Shown here piece by piece: positions 54,803-63,857 of a DNA stretch of 64,000 bases. This DNA comes from Paracoccus sp. M683 (GTDB taxonomy: Bacteria > Pseudomonadota > Alphaproteobacteria > Rhodobacterales > Rhodobacteraceae), in assembly GCF_007096355.1 (NCBI RefSeq), contig NZ_VKDF01000007.1, positions 123,654 to 187,653 on the forward strand, given 5' to 3'. The notes beneath the pieces are model-generated. The model saw nothing but the letters and a program-made list of their open reading frames with translations, was not told the origin of the DNA and did not search any database. Both the position numbers and the translations under genes were made by a program. Positions within the stretch are counted from its first letter, which is position 1; the number at the start of each line of letters is the position of its first letter.

Positions 54803-56335
54803 ATGCGCGGCCCTCATAACATCTGGCGCCTGATCCGAACCGGCGCCACCTTCGAACGCACGGGCGCCATGGGCGTGGCGCTGGACGCCGTCGATGCGCC
54901 GCCGCGCCTGCGCATGGCTGCGCGGATGCTGGGCTGGCCCTTTGCCTGGCTCGGCTACAAGGGCGACCCGAACCTGCCGCCGGTCACGCGGGCGATCACC
55001 GCGCTTGGGCCGGCCTATATCAAGTTCGGCCAGATCCTTTCGACCCGCGCCGATGTCGTCGGCACCGAACTGGCCGACCAGTTGCGCATGTTGCAGGACC
55101 GTCTGCCCCCCTTTCCGACCGAGACCGCCCGCCAGATCGTCCAGGCCGAGTTGCATCAGCCGGTCGAAGCCATCTTTACCGAGTTTTCGGAACCCGTCGC
55201 CGCCGCCTCGATTGCGCAGGTCCACCGCGCGCGGCTGCGCGACAGTGGCAAGGAAGTCGCCGTCAAGATCCTGCGCCCCGGCATCGAGGCCGCCTTTCGC
55301 CGCGACATCGACGCCTTTCATTTCGGCGCAAATCTGGTCGAGCGTCTGCTGCCCCAGACCCGCCGCCTGCGTCCCCGCGACGTGGTCAGCCATTTCGAAT
55401 CCGTTGTTTCGGGCGAATTGGATCTGCGGCTGGAAGCGGCATCCGCATCGGAATTTTCCGAGAATACCAAGGATGACGCGGGCTTTGGCATTCCCCTGCC
55501 CGACTGGCGCCTGTCATCTCGCCGGGTGCTGACAAGTGACTGGGCCGAGGGCATCCCTCTGGGCGATCGCGACGCCATCGTCGCGGCCGGCATCGACACG
55601 GTCGATCTGGGTCGCCGGGTGATCCAGCTGTTCCTGCGACACGCGCTGCGCGACGGTTTTTTTCATGCCGACATGCATCATGGCAATCTCAAGGTCGCGC
55701 TGAATGGCGACCTGATCGCCTATGATTTCGGTATCATGGGCGAGATCGACGAATATACCCGCCGCGTCTATGCCGAGATCCTGATGGGCTTTATCCAGCG
55801 CGATTATCGCCGCGTCGCCCGCGTCCATTTCGAGGCGGGCTATGTCCCCCGTGACCGCGACGAAGCCGCCTTTGCCCGCGCCTTGCGCGCCGTGGGCGAG
55901 CCGATCTTTGGTGCCGATGCCAGCCAGATTTCGATGGCCAGCCTGCTCAGCTATCTGTTCGAGGTGACGGAACGCTTTGGTATGCAGACCCGGACCGAGC
56001 TGATCCTGCTGCAACGCACCATGGTCGTGGTCGAGGGCGTCGCCCGTTCGCTGGACCCGCAGCTGAACATGTGGGAATCGGCCAAGCCGGTCGTCGGCGA
56101 CTATATCCGCGACAACCTTGGCCCGCGCGCCATGGCGCAGGACGCCAGGCGCATTGCGCAAACGCTCAGCCGTTATGCACCCCTGCTGCCCCAGGTGGTC
56201 GATCAGGCATTGTGGAACCGGATTCACCGCGATGAGATCGAGGCCGCGAAACCCGCGCCTCGCCGCACGCCAACAGCATGGATCGCGGCAGCTTTTCTGG
56301 CCATCGGGCTGGGGGCAGGCCTTTTGATCGGCTGA
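54803..56335 (+). CDS. ubiB: ubiquinone biosynthesis kinase-like protein UbiB
   Basis: 510-residue member of the ABC1/ADCK/UbiB atypical kinase family required for ubiquinone synthesis. The hallmark KxGQ motif is [20 protein letters not shown] (about residues 68-87). Also seen are the nucleotide Lys segment [28 protein letters not shown] with the metal-binding loop, and [13 protein letters not shown]-terminal membrane helix (last 20 residues) anchors it. It starts one base after ubiE. The coaBC-dut genes that often follow in relatives are absent; a Hint-domain gene comes next. Confidence 0.95.
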   Translation: MRGPHNIWRLIRTGATFERTGAMGVALDAVDAPPRLRMAARMLGWPFAWLGYKGDPNLPPVTRAITALGPAYIKFGQILSTRADVVGTELADQLRMLQDRLPPFPTETARQIVQAELHQPVEAIFTEFSEPVAAASIAQVHRARLRDSGKEVAVKILRPGIEAAFRRDIDAFHFGANLVERLLPQTRRLRPRDVVSHFESVVSGELDLRLEAASASEFSENTKDDAGFGIPLPDWRLSSRRVLTSDWAEGIPLGDRDAIVAAGIDTVDLGRRVIQLFLRHALRDGFFHADMHHGNLKVALNGDLIAYDFGIMGEIDEYTRRVYAEILMGFIQRDYRRVARVHFEAGYVPRDRDEAAFARALRAVGEPIFGADASQISMASLLSYLFEVTERFGMQTRTELILLQRTMVVVEGVARSLDPQLNMWESAKPVVGDYIRDNLGPRAMAQDARRIAQTLSRYAPLLPQVVDQALWNRIHRDEIEAAKPAPRRTPTAWIAAAFLAIGLGAGLLIG

Positions 56336-56567
56336 ACCGCTGATCGCGTGATTCGGAAAAAATACCGGTCCTGCGGATATTATATCCGTTTGGCCTATTT
56401 CCGCTGATCAGGAAACAGCGGAGCCATGCCCTTCCAGGTGAACAAACCTGTTTACTTGGATAGTTCTTCCATTTCCCTCGACATGATCGCATCGGTCCGG
56501 CCAGACCCGGCATTATGTTGATCCTGCCAGCCGTCGCCCAAGGGGGCGTCTAGAGGGGGATCGCAAG

Positions 56568-57404
56568 ATGGCCGGAACCACCACCTTGTACCTTACCCCA
56601 GCCGCAGGAACCATCCGCTGCATACAGCGTCAGCGGCAATGGCATCACCTCGTCGACCTCGGGTGTCATGATCACCATTCACCCCCGACCGCCACAGAGA
56701 TCGCGACAAGCGGCCAGGGATATCAGGGCGGCATCGGCAACTTCGACCCGTTCTATCCCGGCTCGCTGGACGTAAATCCGCCTTGCTTCGTCACGGGCAC
56801 AATGATCGCGACCCCCGATGGCCCCCGCCCGGTCGAGACGCTGAAGGCTGGCGATCTGATCCTGACGGTGGATCGCGGGGCCGTGCCTCTGCGCCCGGTT
56901 TTGTCGACGATATTGAATGCCGCCCGGCAGGAAAATGCGCCTCAGCTCAGGCCCATCCGCATCACTCGCGGCGCTCTTGGGGCCGGCCTTCCCGATCGGG
57001 ACCTGCTGGTTTCGCCGCAGCATCGAATCCTTGTCGGATCGCGGATCGCGGATCGCATGTTCGGCACTGCCTTGGTGCTGGTGGCGGCGAAACAGCTGTT
57101 GCAGCTTTCTGGCATCGACATCGCCACCGACCTGCCCGAGTTCAGCTATTTCCACCTGATCTTTGACCGGCACGAGATCATATATTCCAACGGTGCGCCC
57201 AGCGAATCCCTCTATCCCGGCCCCGAGGCCATGCGCGGGCTGACGACTGCCGCCCGACAGGAAATCTATGCCCTGTTTCCTCAGCCTCGCGAGGCCGGAC
57301 CAGAAAAGATCATTGCCGCCCGCAAACTGGTCTCGGGCCGGATGGGCAGGAAGCTGGCAATTCGGCATCTGCAAAACCGCAAGCCGTTGATGACCACTGC
57401 CTGA
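56568..57404 (+). CDS. Hint domain-containing protein with a disturbed N-terminal reading frame
   Basis: 278-residue protein. Residues about 72-220 form a Hint (hedgehog/intein) domain: CFVTGTMIATPDGPRPVETL with the nucleophile Cys, AGDLILTVDRGAVPLRPV, LVSPQHRILVGSRIADRMFG. Such domains are common in Rhodobacteraceae, often in secreted proteins. Between residues about 15 and 40 the annotated frame reads implausible His/Arg/Cys/Trp-rich sequence. The +1 frame of the same DNA (56616-56685) gives a natural AYSVSGNGITSSTSGVMITI, suggesting two compensating indels. It lies 232 bases after ubiB; no partner is obvious. Confidence 0.8.
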   Translation: MAGTTTLYLTPAAGTIRCIQRQRQWHHLVDLGCHDHHSPPTATEIATSGQGYQGGIGNFDPFYPGSLDVNPPCFVTGTMIATPDGPRPVETLKAGDLILTVDRGAVPLRPVLSTILNAARQENAPQLRPIRITRGALGAGLPDRDLLVSPQHRILVGSRIADRMFGTALVLVAAKQLLQLSGIDIATDLPEFSYFHLIFDRHEIIYSNGAPSESLYPGPEAMRGLTTAARQEIYALFPQPREAGPEKIIAARKLVSGRMGRKLAIRHLQNRKPLMTTA

Positions 57405-57589
57405 CACAACAGGACACAACAGTGCGGCCGGCCCCAAATGGCCGGTCGCGGCCGCCAATCCACGCACGGCAACCGGTGCAGATGCAATCAACCCACCTTC
57501 GGTGGCCCCTTCTGCGTTCCAGACGATATCACCGCCATGCCGCCCAAAGTCCCGCCGCAACGGCTGATTGCGCGACGAAACGGCCCCGC

Positions 57590-58261
57590 TTAATTGGCCG
57601 GAGGTTGACGAACGGCCTCGACATCATCCGTCATGGTGGTTGCGCCCCCTTCAAGCACCAGTTGGACGCCGCCACGGGCCAGTTCGGCTTCGACGACCTT
57701 GGAATATACGCCGACGTCGGATTCCCCGATCTTCTCGCCGTTCTGCCAGCTTTCGATCTTGAACTTGTACATCCCGTCCGGGAATTTCTCGCCCAGTGCA
57801 TCGCGACCAAACCAGTCAACCTGGCCTTCGCCGGCACCGATCTCTTCCCGCATCAATTCGCGGCCGCTTGAGGTCATGGTGACAAGCTGAACACTGTCAG
57901 CCCGCGGATCCGGTGAAAGATCCAGCGTCAGCGGGCGTTCACTGAACCAGACTGGCCCGGTGACGCGCACCTCCTGACCCAGCCAGTTGCCCAACTGCCC
58001 CAGCCCCCCGCTCATCTGCTGCGCCAGATCCCTGAGCAGAGTGTTGGTTTGCGCCTGCTGTTCAACACCAGAGAAAGTGGCCAGCTGCACTGCGAAGTCC
58101 GACCCCTGCATCGGATTCAATGGATCCTGATTCTTCAGCTGCGCCGTCAGCATCCTCAGGAATGTTTCAAAATCCCCGTTCGCAAAGGCGGACTGATCTG
58201 CCGCCCCGCTGCGCGTCGCGGCTGTTACCGCCGTCGTATTTGCCGAAACCGGAACGACCAT
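57590..58261 (-). CDS. flgD: flagellar hook assembly protein FlgD
   Basis: 223-residue scaffold needed to build the flagellar hook. The N-terminal export and capping region FETFLRMLTAQLKNQDPLNP (about residues 31-50) and MQGSDFAVQLATFSGVEQQ are the strongest family marks, followed by a beta-rich C-terminal domain. AAAGGAGTTC precedes the start at 58261. It lies 16 bases after fliK on the same strand, so both hook genes are one operon. Confidence 0.93.
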   Translation of the reverse strand: MVVPVSANTTAVTAATRSGAADQSAFANGDFETFLRMLTAQLKNQDPLNPMQGSDFAVQLATFSGVEQQAQTNTLLRDLAQQMSGGLGQLGNWLGQEVRVTGPVWFSERPLTLDLSPDPRADSVQLVTMTSSGRELMREEIGAGEGQVDWFGRDALGEKFPDGMYKFKIESWQNGEKIGESDVGVYSKVVEAELARGGVQLVLEGGATTMTDDVEAVRQPPAN

Positions 58262-58277
58262 TCTTGAACTCCTTTAT

Positions 58278-59882
58278 CTAAACACGAATATCCAGCCGGT
58301 CGACATTGGACCCGGCCAATCGGATCAATCTGGCCGCCCCGGCCGTTCCCACCGCGTCCGCAGGGCCAGGAACATGCGCCGAAAGCTCGCCATCGCGACC
58401 ATCCGCCAGGCGGCCCGGCTTCCGATCTTCGGGGGCTTGCCGATCCGCGTCATCGCGGAAATTCAGCGAAGATCCATCAAGCCCGCTTTCGCGAAGATCC
58501 GCCAACAGGCTATCCGCATTGCGCCGCAAATGTTCCAGCACCTCCGGCCGTTCGACCCAAACAGTCAGCGACGGCCCCGAATCACCGCGCGACAACACCA
58601 GCCGGACCTTCCCCAGCTCGTCGGGCGACAGCACAATCTCGGCCTCGTTGCCCCGCATGCGCAGGACGGCATCGGCGACCTGTCGTGTCGGCGCCCAGGC
58701 GGCGGTGCTGCCCCAGATCGCGGTCTCGCCATGACCAACAAGACGGCCGTGCAAGGATACGGTGCCGCCGGAAGCAATGCTGACGTCTGGTAGCAACGTC
58801 TCCGTTTCACGAATCGGCGCATGTCGCCCCGCCTCTGCATCAACAATGCCAAAATCCGCACGACTGGCGATCATCGCCTCGGTCAACTGGTGTCGCGACG
58901 AGGGTGGCACCGCAGCTGAAAACGCCACCGGATCGGGCAATCGACCGTATTCAAGGCCGTCAACAGGCGTCGATCCGGGGCTTAACCCTTCGGCCGGCGC
59001 CGACCGTTGTGACCCCGACCATCGCAATAGCGCCGTTTTGTCACCCATCGCCGCGAGGCTTCGCAGATTCGGATCAAGCGTCCCCGTCACATCAGCAGCT
59101 GGCCCGACAACCCCATGTCCGACCAAGGTCCCCAATGAAACCCCGTTCGATCCGGCAGCAACGTCGGCAGAACCGCCAAACGACCCGAAACGCCCCTCTG
59201 GCAGCGTCATGAGGCCATAGCGATTCCCGGCAGCTGCGGGCTGGCGCGGCTCGTTCCTGGTCTGGCCGTCAGCGATCTCCCACCCCTCGCCGCCCCGGTC
59301 GTTGGCCCCGGTCCCCGCGGGTCTTTGATTGGCCTGCGCCCCGCCGCCACCCCCGAAGGATTCGTCATCTCGTTGCAGCGACCCAATCAGCCGGTTGGGC
59401 GCATCGGGATCAGCATCCTCGATGGGCTGACGAACAATGGGCATCAACCCCGCTTCAAGGTCGGCTCCGCCGGCAGGATCTGCGATCTGAACCAAGTCCA
59501 GCGTCAGATCGGTATCCTCTGGTGGATCAATCAGTTGATCGACACCTTGCGAGACCGGACACATCGCGAGCTCCTCTTCGTCCGCCGCGCAAGGCTCTGC
59601 CGCGTCATCCTCCTCTGGCCCAGCCTCGCTTTCGGTATCAGAAACCTGATCCAGACTTGGCGGACAGTCCTCATCGGCAGGGTCGGCACCAGACTTCGTC
59701 CCGCTGGAACCGGCATCGGTCTGCGTCCCGAAACGGGCCATCATTTCCGCCGAGAAGGCTGATTCGCCCCCCGAAACGGAAGGCCGCTTTACCGCCAGAT
59801 ATCCAACAACTGCTGCCCCAGGGGCAGGTTTTACCACATCATGATCCATCAACATGTCCCATTCGAACATTGTGTGAACCAT
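58278..59882 (-). CDS. fliK: flagellar hook-length control protein FliK
   Basis: 534-residue secreted ruler. A long Asp/Glu/Ser/Gly-rich disordered N-terminal part (about 1-400) leads to the conserved C-terminal switch domain: LRMRGNEAEIVLSPDELGKV (about residues 405-424), VRLVLSRGDSG, LTVWVERPEVLEHLRRNADS and LLADLRESGLDGSSLNF. Only the C-terminus is conserved in FliK, so the assignment rests on that and on flgD next door. The start is uncertain among the ATGs at 59882 and just inside. It is divergent from the rod-binding protein gene. Confidence 0.85.
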   Translation of the reverse strand: MVHTMFEWDMLMDHDVVKPAPGAAVVGYLAVKRPSVSGGESAFSAEMMARFGTQTDAGSSGTKSGADPADEDCPPSLDQVSDTESEAGPEEDDAAEPCAADEEELAMCPVSQGVDQLIDPPEDTDLTLDLVQIADPAGGADLEAGLMPIVRQPIEDADPDAPNRLIGSLQRDDESFGGGGGAQANQRPAGTGANDRGGEGWEIADGQTRNEPRQPAAAGNRYGLMTLPEGRFGSFGGSADVAAGSNGVSLGTLVGHGVVGPAADVTGTLDPNLRSLAAMGDKTALLRWSGSQRSAPAEGLSPGSTPVDGLEYGRLPDPVAFSAAVPPSSRHQLTEAMIASRADFGIVDAEAGRHAPIRETETLLPDVSIASGGTVSLHGRLVGHGETAIWGSTAAWAPTRQVADAVLRMRGNEAEIVLSPDELGKVRLVLSRGDSGPSLTVWVERPEVLEHLRRNADSLLADLRESGLDGSSLNFRDDADRQAPEDRKPGRLADGRDGELSAHVPGPADAVGTAGAARLIRLAGSNVDRLDIRV

Positions 59883-59953
59883 AATCGAAGCAAGTTACCG
59901 AATATTTACCGCGTGCTGCGATGATCCTCATGTGAATCATCGAAAATGGTAAA

Positions 59954-60202
59954 ATGCAGATTATACCCGATCAGATCGCTGCCCCCCCATCGGCGCAGCA
60001 TGACAACCGTATCAATAACCGGCTGGAACAGGCGTTTCTTGAAGAGATGTTGAAATACGCCGGCCCGAAACCTAATGCGCAGGCCTTTGGCGGTGGGATC
60101 GGTGAAGAGCAGTTCTCGACCTTTCTGACACGGGAATATGCGACAATCCTGGCAGATTCGCTTGATCTCGGCCTATTCAGAAACGAAGGCGGCCGCGCAT
60201 GA
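59954..60202 (+). CDS. flagellar rod-binding protein (FlgJ N-terminal domain type)
   Basis: 82-residue protein matching the rod-binding domain of FlgJ without the muramidase half. RLEQAFLEEMLKYAGPKPNA (about residues 23-42) and FGGGIGEEQFSTFLTREYAT (about 45-64) are characteristic, ending in ILADSLDLGLF. It probably helps rod assembly in the periplasm; a separate enzyme must open the cell wall. Its end overlaps the next gene by four bases (ATGA). Confidence 0.85.
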   Translation: MQIIPDQIAAPPSAQHDNRINNRLEQAFLEEMLKYAGPKPNAQAFGGGIGEEQFSTFLTREYATILADSLDLGLFRNEGGRA

Positions 60203-60519
60203 CAGATCAGGCAATTGACCGGCAATTGAAGATCGCGCGCGATTCCATCATGACCGGTCGAATCAGCGATGCCGCGCGCGATGTCGACAAGTTGTTGTCG
60301 CTGATCCAGCGCGTGGAGCTGGATTCCGCGCGTCGTCAGCGACTTGAAACCAGATTGAAGGACCTGCGCGAGCTTGCCGAAGCCGCCCTGAACGGTGCAC
60401 GCGGTGCAGCCGAGCAGCTTCAGGCAATCATCCAGTCAGCTCGTTCTCTTGAAACCTATGACAGCCACGGGCAGCGAAAGATCTCCGATACCGCCACCGC
60501 GCAGCCCCGGCGGTTTTGA
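60199..60519 (+). CDS. small helical flagellar-locus protein (FlgN-like position)
   Basis: 106-residue, almost entirely alpha-helical protein with heptad-like spacing through residues 25-75 (VDKLLSLIQRVELDSARRQR and following). There is no signal peptide or membrane segment. Length, helical nature and coupling to the rod-binding gene suggest an export chaperone such as FlgN, but sequence similarity is too weak to assert it. It is followed by a 173-base leader region before flagellin. Confidence 0.7.
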   Translation: MTDQAIDRQLKIARDSIMTGRISDAARDVDKLLSLIQRVELDSARRQRLETRLKDLRELAEAALNGARGAAEQLQAIIQSARSLETYDSHGQRKISDTATAQPRRF

Positions 60520-60613
60520 CTAAAATGCCAGATGCTTCGGGTTTGAGCGACAGGCAAACTTCACCGAATGTAAATCATCTGCCCGTACAAGGGTGATCGC
60601 ATCAAGAATATGC

Positions 60614-60675
60614 GGGGCTTGAAGCCCGACGGTTCAGAACGGCCAGTTTCTCAAAACCTGGGTGTAAAGCACCCA
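60614..60675 (+). promoter_or_regulatory. two hairpins in the flagellin mRNA leader
   Basis: GGGCT/AGCCC with a three-base loop at about 60615-60627, and TGGGTG/CACCCA with a short A-rich loop at 60659-60675, lie just before the AAGGAGGA ribosome site (60681-60688) of flagellin. In Caulobacter FlbT acts on the flagellin leader, and flbT is encoded just downstream here. A role as FlbT target is inference. Confidence 0.4.
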
Positions 60676-60692
60676 CATCGAAGGAGGACAAC

Positions 60693-61940
60693 ATGTCCAG
60701 CATTCTGACCAACAATGGCGCAATTGTCGCACTGCAAACCCTGAAAGGGATCAATGCGAACCTGCTGAAAACCCAAAACGAGATCTCGACGGGCAAATCC
60801 ATCGGCAATGCGAAGGATAACGCCGCCATCTGGGCTATCTCGAAAACCATGGAAACCGACATCAGTGGCTTCAAGGCGATTTCGACCAACCTGAATACGG
60901 CCGGTGCGACGGTTGCGACCGCCCGCAGCGCAGTCGAAAAAATCCAGGAAGCGCTTGATGACGTCAAGACGCTGGTGCTGACCGCCCAAACGGCCGGCGC
61001 TGACGACCGGGCCAAATTGCAGACCGATATCGAAGGGTTCCGCGATGTGATCACCTCGATCGTCAGCACGGCCCAATTCAACGGGGTTAACCTGCTGGAT
61101 GGTACCTCGACTGCCACCTATGACGTCCTGTCATCGCTCAATCGTTCGGGCGGCACCGTGACGCCCTCGCGAATCAATGTGGACCGTCAGGACATGTCGA
61201 TGAATGCGGGCGTGGCTGCGACTTTTGGTGGAACTGCTGTCACCAACACTTCGATCATCGACAACGACGGCACCGCCGCTGGTACGGCAGCAACTCTTGC
61301 TGCCGGTGGCACGCAGACCCTGTCGATCGCTTCGGTCGGCTCTGGCTACAGCTATCGGATTACTCTGGACGATACCGCTGGGGCGAATACCCTTGGCGCC
61401 CAAACGTTCGAATACGTTGCCGGGGCCGGCGACAGCACCGGTGATATTGCGAACCAGCTGGGACAGGCGATCGAACAGCACCTGTCGATCAACGGGATCA
61501 CCACTTACAGCGTAACTCGGGTCGGCGACGAGATTCGCCTGCAAAACAACCATGCAACCGATGGACTTTCGGTTACCGCAGAAACCGCCACGGGCGGCAC
61601 CCCGGCCACCGGCGGCGGGATGGCGGCTTTGGCGACTTTCGACGTGACCAGTGATGCCGGGGCAGCGTCGGCCTTGACGCAGATCGAAGGCCTGATGCGG
61701 ACAGCCATTGATGCTGCCGCAGCGCTCGGCTCGACCCAGAAGCGTATTGAAACGCAGAATGATTTCCTGGGCCAGATGAGCGATCTGATGACCAGTGGGG
61801 TCGGTTCGCTTGTGGACGCAAATATGGAAGAGGCTTCTGCCCGCCTTCAGGCGCTGCAGACCCAACAGCAGTTGGGCATCCAGTCGCTGTCGATCGCGAA
61901 CCAGGCGCCGTCGTCCATCCTCGCGCTGTTCCGCGGGTAA
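60693..61940 (+). CDS. fliC: flagellin
   Basis: 415-residue filament subunit. The conserved N-terminal D0/D1 part is MSSILTNNGAIVALQTLKGI and NEISTGKSIGNAKDNAAIWA. A variable Thr/Ala/Gly-rich centre (about residues 160-310) follows, and the C-terminal D0/D1 part is EEASARLQALQTQQQLGIQS through SILALFRG. A strong AAGGAGGA ribosome site precedes the ATG. It is monocistronic, with a terminator after it. It is the only flagellin in the window. Confidence 0.96.
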   Translation: MSSILTNNGAIVALQTLKGINANLLKTQNEISTGKSIGNAKDNAAIWAISKTMETDISGFKAISTNLNTAGATVATARSAVEKIQEALDDVKTLVLTAQTAGADDRAKLQTDIEGFRDVITSIVSTAQFNGVNLLDGTSTATYDVLSSLNRSGGTVTPSRINVDRQDMSMNAGVAATFGGTAVTNTSIIDNDGTAAGTAATLAAGGTQTLSIASVGSGYSYRITLDDTAGANTLGAQTFEYVAGAGDSTGDIANQLGQAIEQHLSINGITTYSVTRVGDEIRLQNNHATDGLSVTAETATGGTPATGGGMAALATFDVTSDAGAASALTQIEGLMRTAIDAAAALGSTQKRIETQNDFLGQMSDLMTSGVGSLVDANMEEASARLQALQTQQQLGIQSLSIANQAPSSILALFRG

Positions 61941-61948
61941 ACACACGG

Positions 61949-61975
61949 GACGAGGCCCCGTTTCGGGGCCTCGTC
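61949..61975 (+). terminator. rho-independent terminator of flagellin
   Basis: GACGAGGCCCCG pairs perfectly with CGGGGCCTCGTC across a TTT loop (12 base pairs), eight bases after the flagellin stop. There is no T-run after it, but the stem is very stable. Confidence 0.75.
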
Positions 61976-62015
61976 ACGACGACATCCTCAATCCTAGAAC
62001 TCGGGAACGACGACA

Positions 62016-62384
62016 TTGAACGCAGTTACGCCACATAAGGAATACGGCCAGTATGGCTCGGCAGGCATTCGAACCGAACGCGATGCCGAATATGAGGCCT
62101 TTTCGCAGGTCACGAGGTTGCTGCGCGCTGCAGGCAACGACCGATACGGCTCCAACGCCATCAGCGCGATCCACAAGAACAACGAACTTTGGATGACCCT
62201 TGCGGCCGATCTTGCGCAACCTGACAACAGTCTGCCCCCTGAAATGAAAGCCGGGCTTATCTCGCTGGCAGGGTTTGCGCTTCGTCACGGTCAAACCGTG
62301 GTCAACGGCACGGGAAATGTTGAGCCGCTGATTGATATCAACGTGGCAATGATGAAGGGGTTGCGCGGCGAGGTATCTGCATGA
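62016..62384 (+). CDS. flaF: flagellar biosynthesis regulator FlaF
   Basis: 122-residue cytoplasmic protein. GIRTERDAEYEAFSQVTRLL, AISAIHKNNELWMTLAADLA and GLISLAGFALRHGQTVVNG match the FlaF family. In alphaproteobacteria FlaF promotes flagellin production and secretion, opposing FlbT. It overlaps flbT by four bases. Confidence 0.92.
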   Translation: MNAVTPHKEYGQYGSAGIRTERDAEYEAFSQVTRLLRAAGNDRYGSNAISAIHKNNELWMTLAADLAQPDNSLPPEMKAGLISLAGFALRHGQTVVNGTGNVEPLIDINVAMMKGLRGEVSA

Positions 62385-62785
62385 GCGGCCTGGTCATCAA
62401 ACTGGGTCCAAAGGAAAGGATCCTCATCAACGGGGCGGTTATCGAGAACGGAGAGAAGCGCTCCAAGATCGCGATCAAGACACCCAATGCCAACGTCTTG
62501 CGGTTAAAGGATGCGATTCATCCTGACGAGGTTCAGACACCAGTCGCCCGCGTCTGCTATGTAGCCCAACTTATCCTTTCGGGTGATGCTTCACATGATG
62601 AAGGCACCCGACAGCTACTATGTGGAATCGAACAGTTGTCACAGGTGTTCGAGGACAGCGACAGCCGAAGGCTGCTGGCGATTGCCACCGATTCTGTGCT
62701 CTCGGGCAATTTCTACCAGGCCCTTCGCAAATTGCGCGACCTGATGCCGCGTGAAGCGCGCATGCTGTCGGATAAGCTGCAATGA
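62381..62785 (+). CDS. flbT: flagellar biosynthesis repressor FlbT
   Basis: 134-residue post-transcriptional regulator. GLVIKLGPKERILINGAVIE at the N-terminus and VCYVAQLILSGD and FYQALRKLRDLMPREARML in the C-terminal half are family marks. FlbT represses flagellin translation through its mRNA leader in related bacteria. The gene overlaps flaF and the DUF1217 gene (ATGA on both sides). Confidence 0.92.
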   Translation: MSGLVIKLGPKERILINGAVIENGEKRSKIAIKTPNANVLRLKDAIHPDEVQTPVARVCYVAQLILSGDASHDEGTRQLLCGIEQLSQVFEDSDSRRLLAIATDSVLSGNFYQALRKLRDLMPREARMLSDKLQ

Positions 62786-63567
62786 GCTTCCAAGTTCTTT
62801 TCGGCGCTGGCGGACTGGCTGGTTGGAATCTTCTGAAACGGACGGCGGCGCAACAAAAGCAAATGGTCGCCGCCGATCCTGTCGTCACCAGATCGACGGC
62901 GTACTTTCGCGACAACATCGCAAAAACGGGTCAAGCTGCCGACTTGGTTTCGGACTATCGACTGCTGAGCGTGACCTTGGGTGCATTCGGACTTGAAGCC
63001 GATGTCGCAAGCAAGGCATTCATCCGAAAGATACTTGAATCACCGCAATCAGATGAAAAATCGCTGGTTAACCGTCTCGCCGACAAGCGTTATCTTCGGT
63101 TGGCGAATGCATTTGGATATGATCTGGGCAATCAGACCGTTACTTCTGACGGGTTTGCTGACCGGATCACGCAAGCCTACCTGGACCGAGAATTTGAACG
63201 GCGCGTCGGCGAAGGTGACCAGAATCTCCGGCTTGCCCTCAATGCTCAACGCGAGTTGAGTCAAATGGCAGGCCGCGACTCTACCGAAGACACATTGTGG
63301 TTTGAGGTGATGGGAAACCCCCCGCTGAGGAGAGTATTCGAGCAGGCTTTTGGCTTCTCATCGTCCTATGGCAAGCTGCCTATTGATCGGCAACTCGCTG
63401 AATTCAAAGAAAAAGCAGAAACGGTATTCGGCAGCTCGTCCTTTGACGTCATCACAACCGAAAAGGGAACTGAAAAACTGATCCAGAGGTTTCTTCTGCA
63501 ATCCCAGCTTTCTGAAGGTATGGCTGCATCATCCTATTCAATCGCTCTGCAACTTCTAAGAAATTGA
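62782..63567 (+). CDS. DUF1217 domain flagellar-locus protein
   Basis: 261-residue protein of the DUF1217 family, found in flagellar clusters of alphaproteobacteria. It has STAYFRDNIAKTGQAADLVS and LLSVTLGAFGLEADVASKAF early, RKILESPQSDEKSLVNRLAD, and a helical C-terminal half. There is no signal peptide. Base composition is clearly less GC-rich than most of the window. It is coupled to flbT by a four-base overlap. The function is not established; export or filament control is plausible by location. Confidence 0.85.
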   Translation: MSFQVLFGAGGLAGWNLLKRTAAQQKQMVAADPVVTRSTAYFRDNIAKTGQAADLVSDYRLLSVTLGAFGLEADVASKAFIRKILESPQSDEKSLVNRLADKRYLRLANAFGYDLGNQTVTSDGFADRITQAYLDREFERRVGEGDQNLRLALNAQRELSQMAGRDSTEDTLWFEVMGNPPLRRVFEQAFGFSSSYGKLPIDRQLAEFKEKAETVFGSSSFDVITTEKGTEKLIQRFLLQSQLSEGMAASSYSIALQLLRN

Positions 63568-63739
63568 CGATATGGTAGGACCGCGTTTGAGGTTATGTGA
63601 TGGCGATACTTCTGGGCGCCAGGGCTTGCCGCAGGTCACGAACAGCGCCGCCTCCCGTGCCATCTGTGCACCCGACAGGGACGTGTCGGCGATGAGAGCA
63701 AATTCCCGAGGCGCCATCATCGAGCACAGTCATAAGAGG
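63568..63739. other. intergenic stretch before the insertion sequences
   Basis: 172 bases between the DUF1217 stop and the first insertion-sequence remnant. Short open frames exist on both strands, but none has a ribosome site or recognisable family; they may be debris of a gene broken by the insertions. Confidence 0.3.
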
Positions 63740-63857
63740 TGGTCCGGGAATTTGGACCAGTTTTCCATTCAGCTAAGCTATAGCATGGGTTTCATGTCAG
63801 GCGGCGGCTTTCAGGTTCTGATCCGAGGTATCATAGGCCTCGGCTGGCGTCAGCAAC
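63740..63857 (-). mobile_element. remnant of an insertion sequence, 3' end of a transposase gene
   Basis: On the minus strand the sequence encodes a transposase-like C-terminal tail, LLTPAEAYDTSDQNLKAAA, with its stop at 63797-63799. It then runs about 57 bases to a terminal repeat-like TGGTCC ... GGACCA at 63740-63759. Only this end is present because a second element begins at 63858. The family (IS3-like) is inferred from the tail and layout. Confidence 0.5.

Noticed and set aside
57405..57430. Tandem ACACAACAGG repeat after the Hint gene
   Set aside because: Only two short copies; no mobile or regulatory feature can be tied to it.
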